Position numbers and translations under genes: made by a program. Of a stretch of DNA of 64,000 nucleotides, positions 26,841-36,383 are shown in pieces. Below the pieces are notes generated by a model. The model saw only the letters and a list, made by a program, of their open reading frames with translations, was not told where the DNA came from and searched no databases. Source of the stretch: Aquabacter sp040049275 (GTDB taxonomy: Bacteria; Pseudomonadota; Alphaproteobacteria; Rhizobiales; Xanthobacteraceae); the NCBI RefSeq assembly GCF_040049275.1, contig NZ_JBDZDT010000007.1:62001-126000 (forward strand). The letters are read 5' to 3'. How positions within the stretch are numbered: position 1 is the first letter of the stretch; every line of letters starts with the position of its first letter.

Positions 26841-27914
26841 TCAGGACGAGGCTCGCGCCTTGGGAGAGGCGGCATCGCGTTTGACCCGTGGGAATATCTC
26901 CCGGGCAAACCGCGCCATCTCGGCCTCGAAGGGCTGAAACTGCAGCATGAACAGCTCGATGCCCAGCGCGTGGAACGCCTGGATGCGCTCGGCCACCTCG
27001 TCATAGCTGCCCACGAGCCCCGCCCCGGTGCCACCGTTGCTGCCCACGCGCGGCGCCTTGGCGAGGGTTTGGAGCATCACCACCTTGGGGTCGGTGTTCG
27101 CCCGCTGCACGGTCCGCACCGGCGCGTCCTTCGCGGCCAGGGCGATGAGATGCTCGTGCACCTCATGCGCCTCGGCGGCCGTCTCCCGGGCGATCACGAA
27201 GGCCGAAAGGCCGAAGCGCAGCGGCGGTGCCCGGCGCGGTCTGCGCCGGACGTCCGCGATTAGCGCCGCGACATCTTCCAGGGGTTGGCCGTTGATGAAC
27301 CACACGTCCCCATGGTCCGCGACGAGGTCCCGGGCGGGTGTGGATTCCCCGCCCACATAGATGGTGGGGCGGGCCCGATAGGTGTTCCGGGGGAACAGGG
27401 CGCAATCCTTCAGGTCGAAGTTTTCGCTCTGGTGCGTCACGCTCTCGCCGGCGATGAGCCGGGAGACGATGGAAATCCAGTCGCGGCCATAGACGTAGCG
27501 GTCGTCGTGCTCCGCGAAGTTCAGGCCGGTGCGCTCGAACTCCACCTTGTTCCAGGCATTCACCAGATTGATGGCGAAGCGGCCCTTGCTGATGGCCTCG
27601 ATCTGGAGCGCCATCTTGGCGAGCACGGCGGGGTGGAAGAGCTGGGGCTTGATGGCGGCGATCAGCTCGATGCGCGTGGTGAGCGCGGCGAGGGCTGCCG
27701 CGGCGGTCCAGGCGTCGAGCTGGTCGAAATCCGGCCGGTGCGGATTGAAGGTGTGCTGTGCGATGAGCGTTGAATCGTAGCCGAGCGCTTCGGCTTCCAG
27801 AACCAGGCGCTTGTTGCGCTCCCACGATGCGTCGAACGGCTCGTCGGGGTCCTGCAGGGCGGCGCGGGAGCCGTGGACGGCGGCCCAGACGCCAAAGCGA
27901 AGTGTCTCTGTCAT
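26841..27914 (-). CDS. LLM-class FMN-dependent alkanesulfonate-type monooxygenase
   Basis: Luciferase-like monooxygenase of 357 residues in the SsuD/SfnG-like branch. Conserved segments are AIKPQLFHPAVLAKMALQIE, GRFAINLVNAWNK with EHDDRYVYGRDW (flavin phosphate and active-site region), and ARPTIYVGGESTPARDL. Such enzymes oxidise sulfonates or sulfones with FMNH2 and O2, releasing sulfite and an aldehyde. It is the fifth gene of the operon beginning with the permease at 31863, following the DszC-like gene by 33 bases. It shares little with the two NtaA-type enzymes nearby, so the locus covers at least two LLM subfamilies. Confidence 0.87.
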   Translation of the reverse strand: MTETLRFGVWAAVHGSRAALQDPDEPFDASWERNKRLVLEAEALGYDSTLIAQHTFNPHRPDFDQLDAWTAAAALAALTTRIELIAAIKPQLFHPAVLAKMALQIEAISKGRFAINLVNAWNKVEFERTGLNFAEHDDRYVYGRDWISIVSRLIAGESVTHQSENFDLKDCALFPRNTYRARPTIYVGGESTPARDLVADHGDVWFINGQPLEDVAALIADVRRRPRRAPPLRFGLSAFVIARETAAEAHEVHEHLIALAAKDAPVRTVQRANTDPKVVMLQTLAKAPRVGSNGGTGAGLVGSYDEVAERIQAFHALGIELFMLQFQPFEAEMARFAREIFPRVKRDAASPKARASS

Positions 27915-27947
27915 GGTGTGATTCCGATGGGTTCCGGCAGGCGATGG

Positions 27948-29177
27948 TCAGAAGAAGCCCTGCGTGGGCAGCGGCGTGCCGTGCAGCTCGAAGTCGCCGA
28001 TGGCGCGAGCCTTCAGCGCGCCGGGATTGTGCGTCGCCAGCGTGCGGGCATTGCGCCAATGGCGGTCGAGGTTCCGGCTCCTCTTGGTGGCGGATGCGCC
28101 GCCCACGTCGAACAGCCGGCTTCCGCTGCGTATGGTGAGGTCATCCACCACCAGCTTGGCCTTGGCGGCCGCAAGCGCCGCCGCGTGGGACAATTCCCGG
28201 TCCGGCTCGCCGCGGTCGCGGGCATCGGAGGCGAGGTCCTGGGCGTCCGCCGCGGCGAGAACGAGGGTCTCGGCTGCGAAGGCGTTCGTGGAAATCTCGC
28301 CGATTATCTCCTGGAGCAGGGGATCGTCCGCCGGGGCCGTGGTGGTGGCGTAGTAGAAGTGCCGGTCCTTGCGGCCGGTGAGGAGCGCCACGGCATCCGC
28401 CAGGATGTTGCGCAGGATACCGGCGACGATGGCCGTGACAAGAAGCTGGGCCAGGGTGTTGTTGTAGGTGGTGCCGTAGCCGATGCCGGGCGCGTCGAAG
28501 ATCACCTCGTCCGGCTCCACGCGCACGTCACGGAAGTGGGTCGTGCCGGAGCCGGTGAGGCGCTGGCCCGCGCCATCCCAGTCATCCACCAGTTCGACGC
28601 CTTCCCGGTCTGTCGGGATGATCACCGAGGCCAGCTCATCGTTCGGGCCGGACACGCGCACCTGGACATGGTCCGCATAAAGCGTGCCGGTGCTGTAATA
28701 TTTGGTGCCGTTGAGCCGGTATCCGCCGCCATCCGGGCTGAGCTTGGTGGCGAAGGGGCTGCCGCCCACCTTGGCGCTCCCAAGTTCGGCATTCGCGAGG
28801 CCCACCAGGGCACCGCCGGCGATGATCCCAGCCCACTTCGCCCGGTTCGGCACATGAAGCGGCCGCGCGAACCGGTCGACGAATGTGTAGTGGTTGCGCA
28901 GCGCGTGGGCGACGTTCGGGTCTGCCGCGGCGAGGCGGATGACCACCGAGAACAGCTCGCGCAGCGTGACGCCGCCCCCGCCATCCGCCTTCGGAAGGCG
29001 CAGCGCGCCGAGCTTCGCCTTCCGGATCAGTTCCATGGCCTCATAAGGGTGGATGCGCTCGCGGTCCCGTTCGGCCGCGCCTTCGGCAATGTGGGAGAGA
29101 AGCCGCTCCAGCGCCTCGGACTGCGGAGCGAGAGGGCCGTCGAAAGACGGGGCGAGGATGGGCGCGATCTGATTCAT
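27948..29177 (-). CDS. DszC/SfnB-like acyl-CoA dehydrogenase-fold monooxygenase
   Basis: Protein of 409 residues with the acyl-CoA dehydrogenase fold and features of sulfur-acquisition members: RDRERIHPYEAMELIRKAKLG near the start, LRLPKADGGGGV, GTKYYSTGTLYADHV and WDGAGQRLTGSGTTHF in the strand domain, and SRLFDVGGASATKRSRNLDR near the end. DszC oxidises dibenzothiophene with FMNH2; SfnB is needed for dimethyl sulfone use. It sits between the binding-protein gene and an SsuD-like monooxygenase in one operon, which supports FMN-dependent organosulfur oxidation. The exact substrate is unknown. Confidence 0.87.
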   Translation of the reverse strand: MNQIAPILAPSFDGPLAPQSEALERLLSHIAEGAAERDRERIHPYEAMELIRKAKLGALRLPKADGGGGVTLRELFSVVIRLAAADPNVAHALRNHYTFVDRFARPLHVPNRAKWAGIIAGGALVGLANAELGSAKVGGSPFATKLSPDGGGYRLNGTKYYSTGTLYADHVQVRVSGPNDELASVIIPTDREGVELVDDWDGAGQRLTGSGTTHFRDVRVEPDEVIFDAPGIGYGTTYNNTLAQLLVTAIVAGILRNILADAVALLTGRKDRHFYYATTTAPADDPLLQEIIGEISTNAFAAETLVLAAADAQDLASDARDRGEPDRELSHAAALAAAKAKLVVDDLTIRSGSRLFDVGGASATKRSRNLDRHWRNARTLATHNPGALKARAIGDFELHGTPLPTQGFF

Positions 29178-29241
29178 GAGGCTGCCATAGGTGAGAGGCG
29201 GGCGGGGCGTCTTCCCGCCCGGCCGCGTGCAGGGGGATCGG

Positions 29242-30258
29242 TCAGTCCAGCTTCGCCAGATGGTCCGTGACCTTGACCTTTTCCGGCAGCACCTTGCGCT
29301 CCGCCAGCCAGTCCGCCGCCGATTGGAGGTTGTTCAGGAACGCCTTGTCGTCGACGGAATAGATCACGTACTTGCGCTTCAGGCTGGCGAGGTGATCGCG
29401 CACCTGGTCGCTGTAGTCGCCTTTGGCCTGCGCGATGCGCTCGGCCTCCTGCGTGTTCTCGCTCGCCCACTTCGCCTCGGCGGCCAAGGCCGCGTTCACG
29501 GCGCGCACGATGTCCGGATTGTCCTGCGCGAACTGACGGCGGGTGAGCCAGGAGGTGAAGTCGATCTGGAAGTCGAGGTCGCGTTCCTCAAGGAACACGT
29601 CATGGGCCTTGTACTCGAAGCGGGCGATGTCGACGCCCGGGCTCCACATGGACCACGCATCCACCTTGCCGGAGGCCAGCGCCGGGGCCGCGTCCGGCGG
29701 GTTGAGATAGACGAACTTCACCTTCGAGCGGTCCACGTTGAACTTCTCGAGCGCGGCCACCAGCAGGAATTCGCCGAGGCCGGAGCGGTTCACGGCCACG
29801 GACTTGCCCGCGAGGTCCTGCACCTTGTCGATGCCCGAGCCGTCCTTGGCGATGATGGCGGTGGTGCGCGGGTCGTAGATCAGGAACTGGGTGAAGACGA
29901 GGGGCGAGCCGGCGATGATGGCGGCGAGCGCAGGCGTGGTGCTGCCGCCAAAGCTGAAGTCGGCGGTGCCGCCGGTCACGGCTTGCAGGGTCGGGGCATG
30001 GTTGGGGAAGGGGCCGAGCCATTCCACCTTGATGCCCTGGTCCGCCAGTGTGCGGTCGAGCACGCCGCGCTCCTTGGCGATGAGGCCGAAGCCGCTGAGG
30101 CCCCAGGTCAGCCGCGCCACGTCGGTCTTGCGGCCGGAGGGCTGAGCGGCATCCGCGCGCGAGGCTCCCGCCGTGCCCAGCGCGGCGAGGGCGCCGGCGC
30201 CGAGGGAGGCCTGGAGGAAACGGCGCCGCGAGTGGGGCGGGAGGAATGAGAAGGGCAT
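29242..30258 (-). CDS. Sulfonate ABC transporter substrate-binding protein (SsuA-like), Tat signal
   Basis: Periplasmic receptor of 338 residues. The signal contains HSRRRFLQASLGAGALAALG, a twin-arginine type, with cleavage likely near ADAAQ. The mature domain includes LTWGLSGFGLIAKERGVLD and GGTADFSFGGSTTPALAAIIAG, typical of SsuA-family aliphatic sulfonate receptors. AAAGGA seven bases before the ATG supports the start. It lies 28 bases after the ATPase gene in the permease-ATPase-receptor order and just before two organosulfur oxygenases. Confidence 0.9.
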   Translation of the reverse strand: MPFSFLPPHSRRRFLQASLGAGALAALGTAGASRADAAQPSGRKTDVARLTWGLSGFGLIAKERGVLDRTLADQGIKVEWLGPFPNHAPTLQAVTGGTADFSFGGSTTPALAAIIAGSPLVFTQFLIYDPRTTAIIAKDGSGIDKVQDLAGKSVAVNRSGLGEFLLVAALEKFNVDRSKVKFVYLNPPDAAPALASGKVDAWSMWSPGVDIARFEYKAHDVFLEERDLDFQIDFTSWLTRRQFAQDNPDIVRAVNAALAAEAKWASENTQEAERIAQAKGDYSDQVRDHLASLKRKYVIYSVDDKAFLNNLQSAADWLAERKVLPEKVKVTDHLAKLD

Positions 30259-30286
30259 CGGGTTTTTCCTTTGAAGGGAGAAAAGA

Positions 30287-31000
30287 TCAGGCCGGCTCGT
30301 GCAGAGCCGCGACGCCGAGTTCGGCGAGCAGGTCGGCGCGTGTCGCGGCGGGCCCGCCTGTGCGCGGGGCGCAATGCTCCGCCGCGATGGCGCCGTCGCG
30401 CATCACCAGGATGCGATCGGCAAGGGCGATGGCCTCATCCACGTCGTGCGTCACCAGCAGAACGCCCGGCCGATGGCGCGCCACCAGCTCCTTGACGAGG
30501 CCGTGCATGCGGATGCGGGTGAGGGCATCGAGCGCCGCGAAAGGCTCGTCGAGCAGCAGCAACTCGGGCTCCTGCACCAAAGCGCGGGCGAGCGCCACGC
30601 GCTGGGCCTGTCCGCCGGACAGGTTGCGCGGCCAGTCGTCCAGCCGGGTGCCGAGGCCCACTTCCGTGAGCGCAGCCTCTGCCCGCCGGCGGGCGCCTTC
30701 TGGCGGCAGGCCGAGGGCGACATTGGCCCAGAGGGGTTCCCAGGGCAGCAGGCGATGCTCCTGGAACACCACCGCCGGCCGTTTGGGCGCGGAGATATGC
30801 CCGCTTTGGATCGCATCGAGGCCGGCCAGCGCCCGCAGGAGCGTGGTCTTGCCGCAGCCGCTTTCGCCGAGCAGGGCGACGAACTCTCCCTGCTCGATGC
30901 GCAGGTCGAGACCCTCGATCACCTTCCGGCTGCCATAGGCCCGCACGAGGCCCTGGACCACCACGGCGGCCTTGGGCGCGCTCTGGAACGGGGCGGTCAT
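30287..31000 (-). CDS. ABC transporter ATP-binding protein (SsuB-like)
   Basis: ATPase of 237 residues with Walker A GESGCGKT at 45-52, Q-loop VFQEHRLLPWEPLW, signature LSGGQAQRVALARAL, Walker B LLLDEPFAALDA and switch VTHDVDEA. The compact length and lack of an insert after the Q-loop match SsuB. Its ATG overlaps the stop of the permease gene by four bases; the longer open frame upstream is only a shadow of the permease. It energises the importer with the permease at 30997-31863 and the receptor at 29242-30258. Confidence 0.92.
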   Translation of the reverse strand: MTAPFQSAPKAAVVVQGLVRAYGSRKVIEGLDLRIEQGEFVALLGESGCGKTTLLRALAGLDAIQSGHISAPKRPAVVFQEHRLLPWEPLWANVALGLPPEGARRRAEAALTEVGLGTRLDDWPRNLSGGQAQRVALARALVQEPELLLLDEPFAALDALTRIRMHGLVKELVARHRPGVLLVTHDVDEAIALADRILVMRDGAIAAEHCAPRTGGPAATRADLLAELGVAALHEPA

Positions 31001-31863
31001 CGCGCGCGCTTCCCCGCATAGTTCGGGTGCCACGCCAGCAGCCTGCGCTCCAGCAGCCGGGCGATGGAATCCGCCAGCACGCCGATCAGCGCATAGATGG
31101 TGATGGTGAGGATGATGACGTCCGTGCGTAGGAATTCGCGCGCGTCCATGGCGAGAAAGCCGATGCCGGAATCCGCGCCGAGGGTCTCCGCCACCACCAA
31201 AGCCAGCCATGCGGTGGCGAGGGAATAGCGCACGCCGGTGAGCACAGAGGGCAGGGCGCCGGGGAGGACGATGCGGCGGATGGTCTGCCAGACCCCAAGC
31301 CCCTGGACCCGGGCCAGCTCCAAAAGCTTCGGATCGATCTGGCGGATGCCGAGGGTGGTGTTGATGTAGATGGGAAAGGCGACGCCAAGGGCGACGAGGA
31401 ACACCTTCGCTCCCTCGCCCACGCCGAACCACACGATGACCAGCGGCAGCAGCGCAAGGAAGGGGATGGCGCGCACCATCTGGACGCTGCGGTCCACCAG
31501 GGCCTCGGCAAGGCGCGAGAATCCCACCAGCGTGCCCAGCGCAAATCCGACGCTTCCGCCGATGACGAAGCCCGTGGCGGCGCGCAGCAGGCTGATGCCG
31601 AGATCATGAAGGAGGCTGCCGGACAAAGTGAGCTTGAGGGCGGTCTGGGCCACCTTGCTCGGGGCCGGCATCACATGCGGGGGAAGCCAGCCGGACCGCG
31701 CAAGCAGTTCCCACACCAAGATCGCAAGGGCGGGCGCGAGCCATGACATGAGCAGGAAGGTCCGTGGCCCGATGGGGGAGGACGCCGGTTTTGGCTTCCT
31801 GGCAGCGGGTGTAGCGCGCGCGGGCGGCGAAGCCGAGATGGCGAGATTGTCGATACTGCTCAA
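30997..31863 (-). CDS. ABC transporter permease (SsuC-like)
   Basis: Membrane subunit of 288 residues with about six helices and the EAA-like loop LLELARVQGLGVWQTIRRIV followed by LPGALPSVLTGVRYSLATAW, matching SsuC. It seems to start with TTG: no ATG is available before the first helix and GAGGAAAG lies just upstream. It is the first gene of a five-gene operon (permease, ATPase, receptor, DszC-like, SsuD-like), divergent from a second sulfonate-type ABC operon. Permease-first order is unusual; ssu operons more often place the oxygenase or receptor first. Confidence 0.9.
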   Translation of the reverse strand: MSSIDNLAISASPPARATPAARKPKPASSPIGPRTFLLMSWLAPALAILVWELLARSGWLPPHVMPAPSKVAQTALKLTLSGSLLHDLGISLLRAATGFVIGGSVGFALGTLVGFSRLAEALVDRSVQMVRAIPFLALLPLVIVWFGVGEGAKVFLVALGVAFPIYINTTLGIRQIDPKLLELARVQGLGVWQTIRRIVLPGALPSVLTGVRYSLATAWLALVVAETLGADSGIGFLAMDAREFLRTDVIILTITIYALIGVLADSIARLLERRLLAWHPNYAGKRAR

Positions 31864-32135
31864 GACACTTTCCTCGATCGAGAGGAAGTTGGGTTCGGAT
31901 AATTATCCGGTGACGGCTGGAGCGATGGAGACCTGCGATTACAGGAAAGGTCGCCCCACAAGTCCTGTCAGTTAGGCCGACATCTTACCATTTCCACTTC
32001 TCACGCTCCGAACTCTTGCCGGTGCTTCGGAAATGCACGCGGATAATTTGTATTATTAAAGGATAGACATGTGAATTTTGTTAGTCAATAAATTCCATAG
32101 AAATTGTCGTATTTAGAAAATGGACCCTGCCGCCC
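31864..32135. promoter_or_regulatory. Divergent control region of two sulfonate-type operons
   Basis: This 272-base gap is AT-rich compared with its flanks. It holds a perfect 14-base palindrome CGGATAATTATCCG at 31896-31909; the half CGGATAATT recurs at 32040-32048. An inverted repeat TTCCTC/GAGGAA (31870-31887) overlaps the ribosome-binding site of the leftward permease. A regulator of sulfur-starvation response is the obvious candidate, but the motif does not let me name it. Confidence 0.5.
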
Positions 32136-32918
<783 letters not shown>

Positions 32919-32919
32919 C

Positions 32920-33759
32920 ATGAGCGAACAGGGTTTTGTCACCGGGCCCCTGGCCCCTCGCGTTACGGCATCCGAAAAGCGCGGGTCCGCATGGGGGCCT
33001 TATCTCGCCGACCTCGGCGCGGCGGCGCGTCCCTTCATCCTCGTCCCCCTGCTGCTGCTGGCCTGGGAGGGGGGCGTCCGGGCCGGTCTCATCAGCCCCA
33101 ATCTGTTCCCGCCGCCATCCGCCATCTTCAAGGCCCTCGCCGACCTTTCCGAGGCCGGCATGCTGTGGGGCGATGTTCTGGCGAGCGTGACCCGGGTGAG
33201 CATCGGGTTCGCCTTCGCCGCGCTCGCCGGCATCTCGCTCGGCTTGCTTCTGGGGCGTTCGCCGCGGCTCGCGGCCTACCTGATGCCGCTCATCGACATG
33301 GTGCGGCCCATCTCCGTCATCGCCTGGATCCCCATCGCCATCCTCTGGTTCGGGCTGGGGGACCGGCCCGCCTGGTTCATCATCGCGCTGGGCGCCTTCT
33401 TCCCCATCTTCACCAACACCTATCTGGGCGCGCGCTCGGTGAGCGAACTGCATCTGCGGGTGGCCCAGTGCTTCGGGGTCGGGCGGTTCGTCTTCGTGCG
33501 CAAGGTTCTTGTCCCCTCCGCGCTGCCCTACATCCTCGCCGGCCTGCGCATCGGGCTCGGCGCCGGGTGGATGTGCGTGATCGCCGCCGAGCTGATCTCC
33601 GCCACGTCGGGCCTCGGCTACATGATCCAGATGGCCCGCACCACCATCGAGACGGAGAAGGTGCTCGCCGGAATGGTGGTCATCGGCCTCATCGGCTTCG
33701 CCATGAACGGCGCGATGCTCTGGCTCGAGCGCGCCCTGACCCGCGGCGCCCGCGCCTGA
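32920..33759 (+). CDS. ABC transporter permease (taurine/sulfonate type)
   Basis: Membrane subunit of 279 residues with about six helices. The cytoplasmic coupling loop has LRVAQCFGVGRFVFVRKVLV followed by PSALPYILAGLRIGLGAGW, and the segment IDMVRPISVIAWIPIAILWF is typical of the family. The start codon lies just 2 bases after the ATPase stop. It works with the ATPase before it and the receptor after it. Confidence 0.92.
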   Translation: MSEQGFVTGPLAPRVTASEKRGSAWGPYLADLGAAARPFILVPLLLLAWEGGVRAGLISPNLFPPPSAIFKALADLSEAGMLWGDVLASVTRVSIGFAFAALAGISLGLLLGRSPRLAAYLMPLIDMVRPISVIAWIPIAILWFGLGDRPAWFIIALGAFFPIFTNTYLGARSVSELHLRVAQCFGVGRFVFVRKVLVPSALPYILAGLRIGLGAGWMCVIAAELISATSGLGYMIQMARTTIETEKVLAGMVVIGLIGFAMNGAMLWLERALTRGARA

Positions 33760-33788
33760 TCCCTTTCCCATCCAAAGGACACCACCCT

Positions 33789-34856
33789 ATGCAGCGCAGA
33801 TCCTTCCTTCTCGGCACCGGCGCCCTCATCGGCGGAGCGGCAGCCGGCGTCCTTCCCTTGCCCGGCATCATCCGCGCGTCCCACGCGCAGCAGCAGCCCA
33901 TCAAGATCACGCTCGGCTACCAGTCCCTGTGGGCGGGCGGCGGGCAGATCTTCGAGACCCTGCGGCGCACCAACATCCTGGAGCTGAACGGCATCCAGGC
34001 CGACTTCAAGACTTTCACCTTCGGCGGCCCGCTGGGCGAGGCTGCGGTCGCCGGCAGCATCGACAACATCTTCGCCGCGGACGCGCCGACACTGCGCGCC
34101 ATCTCCCGCATTCCCGGCTCCAAGGTGCTCCAGCGCACCCACGATCAGCGCTTCGCCATCGTCGTGCGGCCGGATTTCGAGGGCGGTCTTGCCGACCTGA
34201 AGGGCAAGCGCCTGTCCGGCCCTTTCGCCACCACGGTGTTCCCGCGCTGCGTCCAGGCCATCATCGCCGCCGGCGTGGCGGAGCCCTTCAAGCAGATCCG
34301 CATCATCAATCAGGACGTGGCGGAGCAGGCGGAATCCCTGCGCGGCGGCGTGGTGGATGCCGTCACCACCTGGGACCCCACCTACGAGCAGCTGATCCAG
34401 CAGAAGATCGGCAAGGTGCTGTGGCAGTCGCCGCAGGGCGCCTCCGGCATCCAGGCCCTGTCCGGCCCCTGGCTGGAGCGCAATGGCGAGGACGGCGCGG
34501 TGCGGTTCCTGAAGGCCTGGATCATCGCCACCTGGTGGACCTCCAACCATATCGCCGAAGCGGACGAGTGGTTCGGCAAGACCTCCCGCCTCAGCCCGGA
34601 CCTGCTGACGGTGGCCGACAAGGCGGACCGCTACCTGCGCCAGCCCGTGCCCGACATCAAGACGCTGGACTTCACCATTTCCGGCGGGGAGATCGCCGAC
34701 ACCCAGCAGGTGCTCGACTTCCTCCACCAGCAGAAGCTCCTGACCAACCGGCTGGACGCCGCGCCCTTCTACGACAACGGCCCCCTGAAGCGCGCGCAGG
34801 CGGATGTGGCGGCGGGCCGGATCCCCGATCTGTCCAAGATCGCCGTGGTCGGCTGA
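33789..34856 (+). CDS. ABC transporter substrate-binding protein, Tat signal
   Basis: Periplasmic receptor of 355 residues with a clear twin-arginine signal (MQRRSFLLGTGALIGG) and cleavage likely after SHAQQ. The mature domain opens with IKITLGYQSLWAGGGQIFET and later has SIDNIFAADAPTLRAISR and DVAEQAESLRGGVVDAVTTW, as in SsuA/TauA-like receptors. The frame is open far upstream, but that part is a shadow of the permease. It lies 29 bases after the permease. It is the third Tat-type receptor within 13 kb. Confidence 0.9.
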   Translation: MQRRSFLLGTGALIGGAAAGVLPLPGIIRASHAQQQPIKITLGYQSLWAGGGQIFETLRRTNILELNGIQADFKTFTFGGPLGEAAVAGSIDNIFAADAPTLRAISRIPGSKVLQRTHDQRFAIVVRPDFEGGLADLKGKRLSGPFATTVFPRCVQAIIAAGVAEPFKQIRIINQDVAEQAESLRGGVVDAVTTWDPTYEQLIQQKIGKVLWQSPQGASGIQALSGPWLERNGEDGAVRFLKAWIIATWWTSNHIAEADEWFGKTSRLSPDLLTVADKADRYLRQPVPDIKTLDFTISGGEIADTQQVLDFLHQQKLLTNRLDAAPFYDNGPLKRAQADVAAGRIPDLSKIAVVG

Positions 34857-34885
34857 ACGCCGGCCGGAGGCAACGGAGACACAGC

Positions 34886-36304
34886 ATGAGCACGCAGAAG
34901 CAACTGCGCTTCAACGCCTTCAACATGACGGCGCCGAGCCACAACTGGGCGGGCCTGTGGTCGCACCCGCGCGATGCGTCCATCAACTACAACACGCTGG
35001 ATTACTGGGTGGACTTCGCGCGCACCGCCGAGCGGGACCTGCTCGACGGCATCTTCCTGGCGGACGTCTTCGGCGTCTACGACGTGCACGGGGGCAATGC
35101 GGACACTGCCATCTCCACCGCCGCGCAGCTGCCGAACGGAGACCCGACCCTGATCGTGCCCACCATGGCGCACGCGACGAAGCATCTCGGCTTCGGCGTC
35201 ACCGCCAACCTCACCTACGAGCACCCCTACCAGTTCGCCCGGCGCTTCTCGACCCTCGACCATCTCACGGGCGGCCGGGTAGGCTGGAACATCGTCACGG
35301 GCTATCTCGACAGCGGGGCGCGCGGCATGGGGCATGCCGGCATCCGCGTCCATGACGATCGCTACGAAGCGGGGGAGGACTTCCTGACCGCCGCTTACAA
35401 GCTATGGGAGGGAAGCTGGGAGGACGACGCAGTGCGCCGCGACCGCGCCGCGAGGGTCTTCGCCGACCCCCGCAAGATCCACCGGATCACGCATGACGGC
35501 GCCTACTTCAAGGTGGACGGCATCCACCTCTCCGAGCCATCGCCGCAGCGCACGCCTGTGCTCTATCAGGCCGGAACCTCCAGCCGTGGCCGGCTGTTCG
35601 CGGCCCGTCACGCCGAGGCCATCTTCATCAACGGCCAGACGAAGCCCATCCTCGCGGAGGGAGTGCGCAAGATCCGCGAGGCGGCGAAAGCCTTCGGCCG
35701 CGCCCCCCACGATATCCTCACCTTCGCCGGCGCCACCGTGATCGTCGCCCCCACGCGGGCCGAAGCGAAGGATCTTCACGAGGAATACCGCCGCCATGTG
35801 GACGTGGCCGGCCAGCTCGCGCTGGTCTCCGGCTGGACCGGCATCGATTTCTCCACCTACGATCCCGACCAGGCCGTGGAATATGTGAAGAGCAACGCGA
35901 TCCAGTCCATGGTCGAGAACCTGACCGTGCTCAGCGACCGGCCCATCAAGGTGCGAGACCTCGGCACGCTCGACTGGATCGGCGCCCGCTCCCCCTTCAT
36001 CGTCGGCTCGCCCCAGGATGTGGCGGACGAACTGATCGGCTGGGCGCGCGACGCCGATCTCGACGGCTACAACCTGTTCCGGCTGGTGGTGCCGGAATCG
36101 CTCAACGCCTTCGTCGATCTGGTGGTCCCGGAGCTTCAGTCGCGCGGTGCCTTCAAGACCGAATATGGCGAGGGGACGTTGCGCGAGAAGCTGTTTCCGG
36201 GCCGCGGACCCCGGCTGCACGGAACGCATCCCGGCGCCGCTTTCCGCCATGTGGGCGGCGGCGCTGTGGATGCGAGCGGAGGCCGCCTTGCTGGTCAGCT
36301 TTGA
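34886..36304 (+). CDS. LLM-class FMN-dependent monooxygenase (NtaA/SnaA/DszA family)
   Basis: Luciferase-like monooxygenase of 472 residues using FMNH2. Family segments are RFNAFNMTAPSHNWAGLWSH at the N-terminus, LDHLTGGRVGWNIVTGYLDS for flavin binding, and QRTPVLYQAGTSSRGRLFAA. These match the DmoA/SnaA/NtaA group that attacks sulfides, sulfones and aminopolycarboxylates. The start has GGAG ten bases upstream. The C-terminus after GRGPRLHGTHPGAAFRHV looks like an unstructured tail. It follows the receptor by 29 bases in the rightward operon. Confidence 0.88.
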   Translation: MSTQKQLRFNAFNMTAPSHNWAGLWSHPRDASINYNTLDYWVDFARTAERDLLDGIFLADVFGVYDVHGGNADTAISTAAQLPNGDPTLIVPTMAHATKHLGFGVTANLTYEHPYQFARRFSTLDHLTGGRVGWNIVTGYLDSGARGMGHAGIRVHDDRYEAGEDFLTAAYKLWEGSWEDDAVRRDRAARVFADPRKIHRITHDGAYFKVDGIHLSEPSPQRTPVLYQAGTSSRGRLFAARHAEAIFINGQTKPILAEGVRKIREAAKAFGRAPHDILTFAGATVIVAPTRAEAKDLHEEYRRHVDVAGQLALVSGWTGIDFSTYDPDQAVEYVKSNAIQSMVENLTVLSDRPIKVRDLGTLDWIGARSPFIVGSPQDVADELIGWARDADLDGYNLFRLVVPESLNAFVDLVVPELQSRGAFKTEYGEGTLREKLFPGRGPRLHGTHPGAAFRHVGGGAVDASGGRLAGQL

Positions 36305-36312
36305 CGCGAAGG

Positions 36313-36336
36313 ACCGCGCGCGTCGGCGCGCGCGGT
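36313..36336 (+). terminator. GC-rich hairpin after the FMN monooxygenase gene
   Basis: ACCGCGCGCG and CGCGCGCGGT form a perfect 10-base stem with a TCGG tetraloop 9 bases after the stop codon. Only a weak T-containing tail (TATATGTT) follows, so it may terminate inefficiently or stabilise the mRNA 3' end rather than fully separate the hydrolase gene. Confidence 0.5.
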
Positions 36337-36383
36337 ATATGTTAGAGCGGGGCCAGATCGAGACGTCCCGGGAGCCCGACGCC

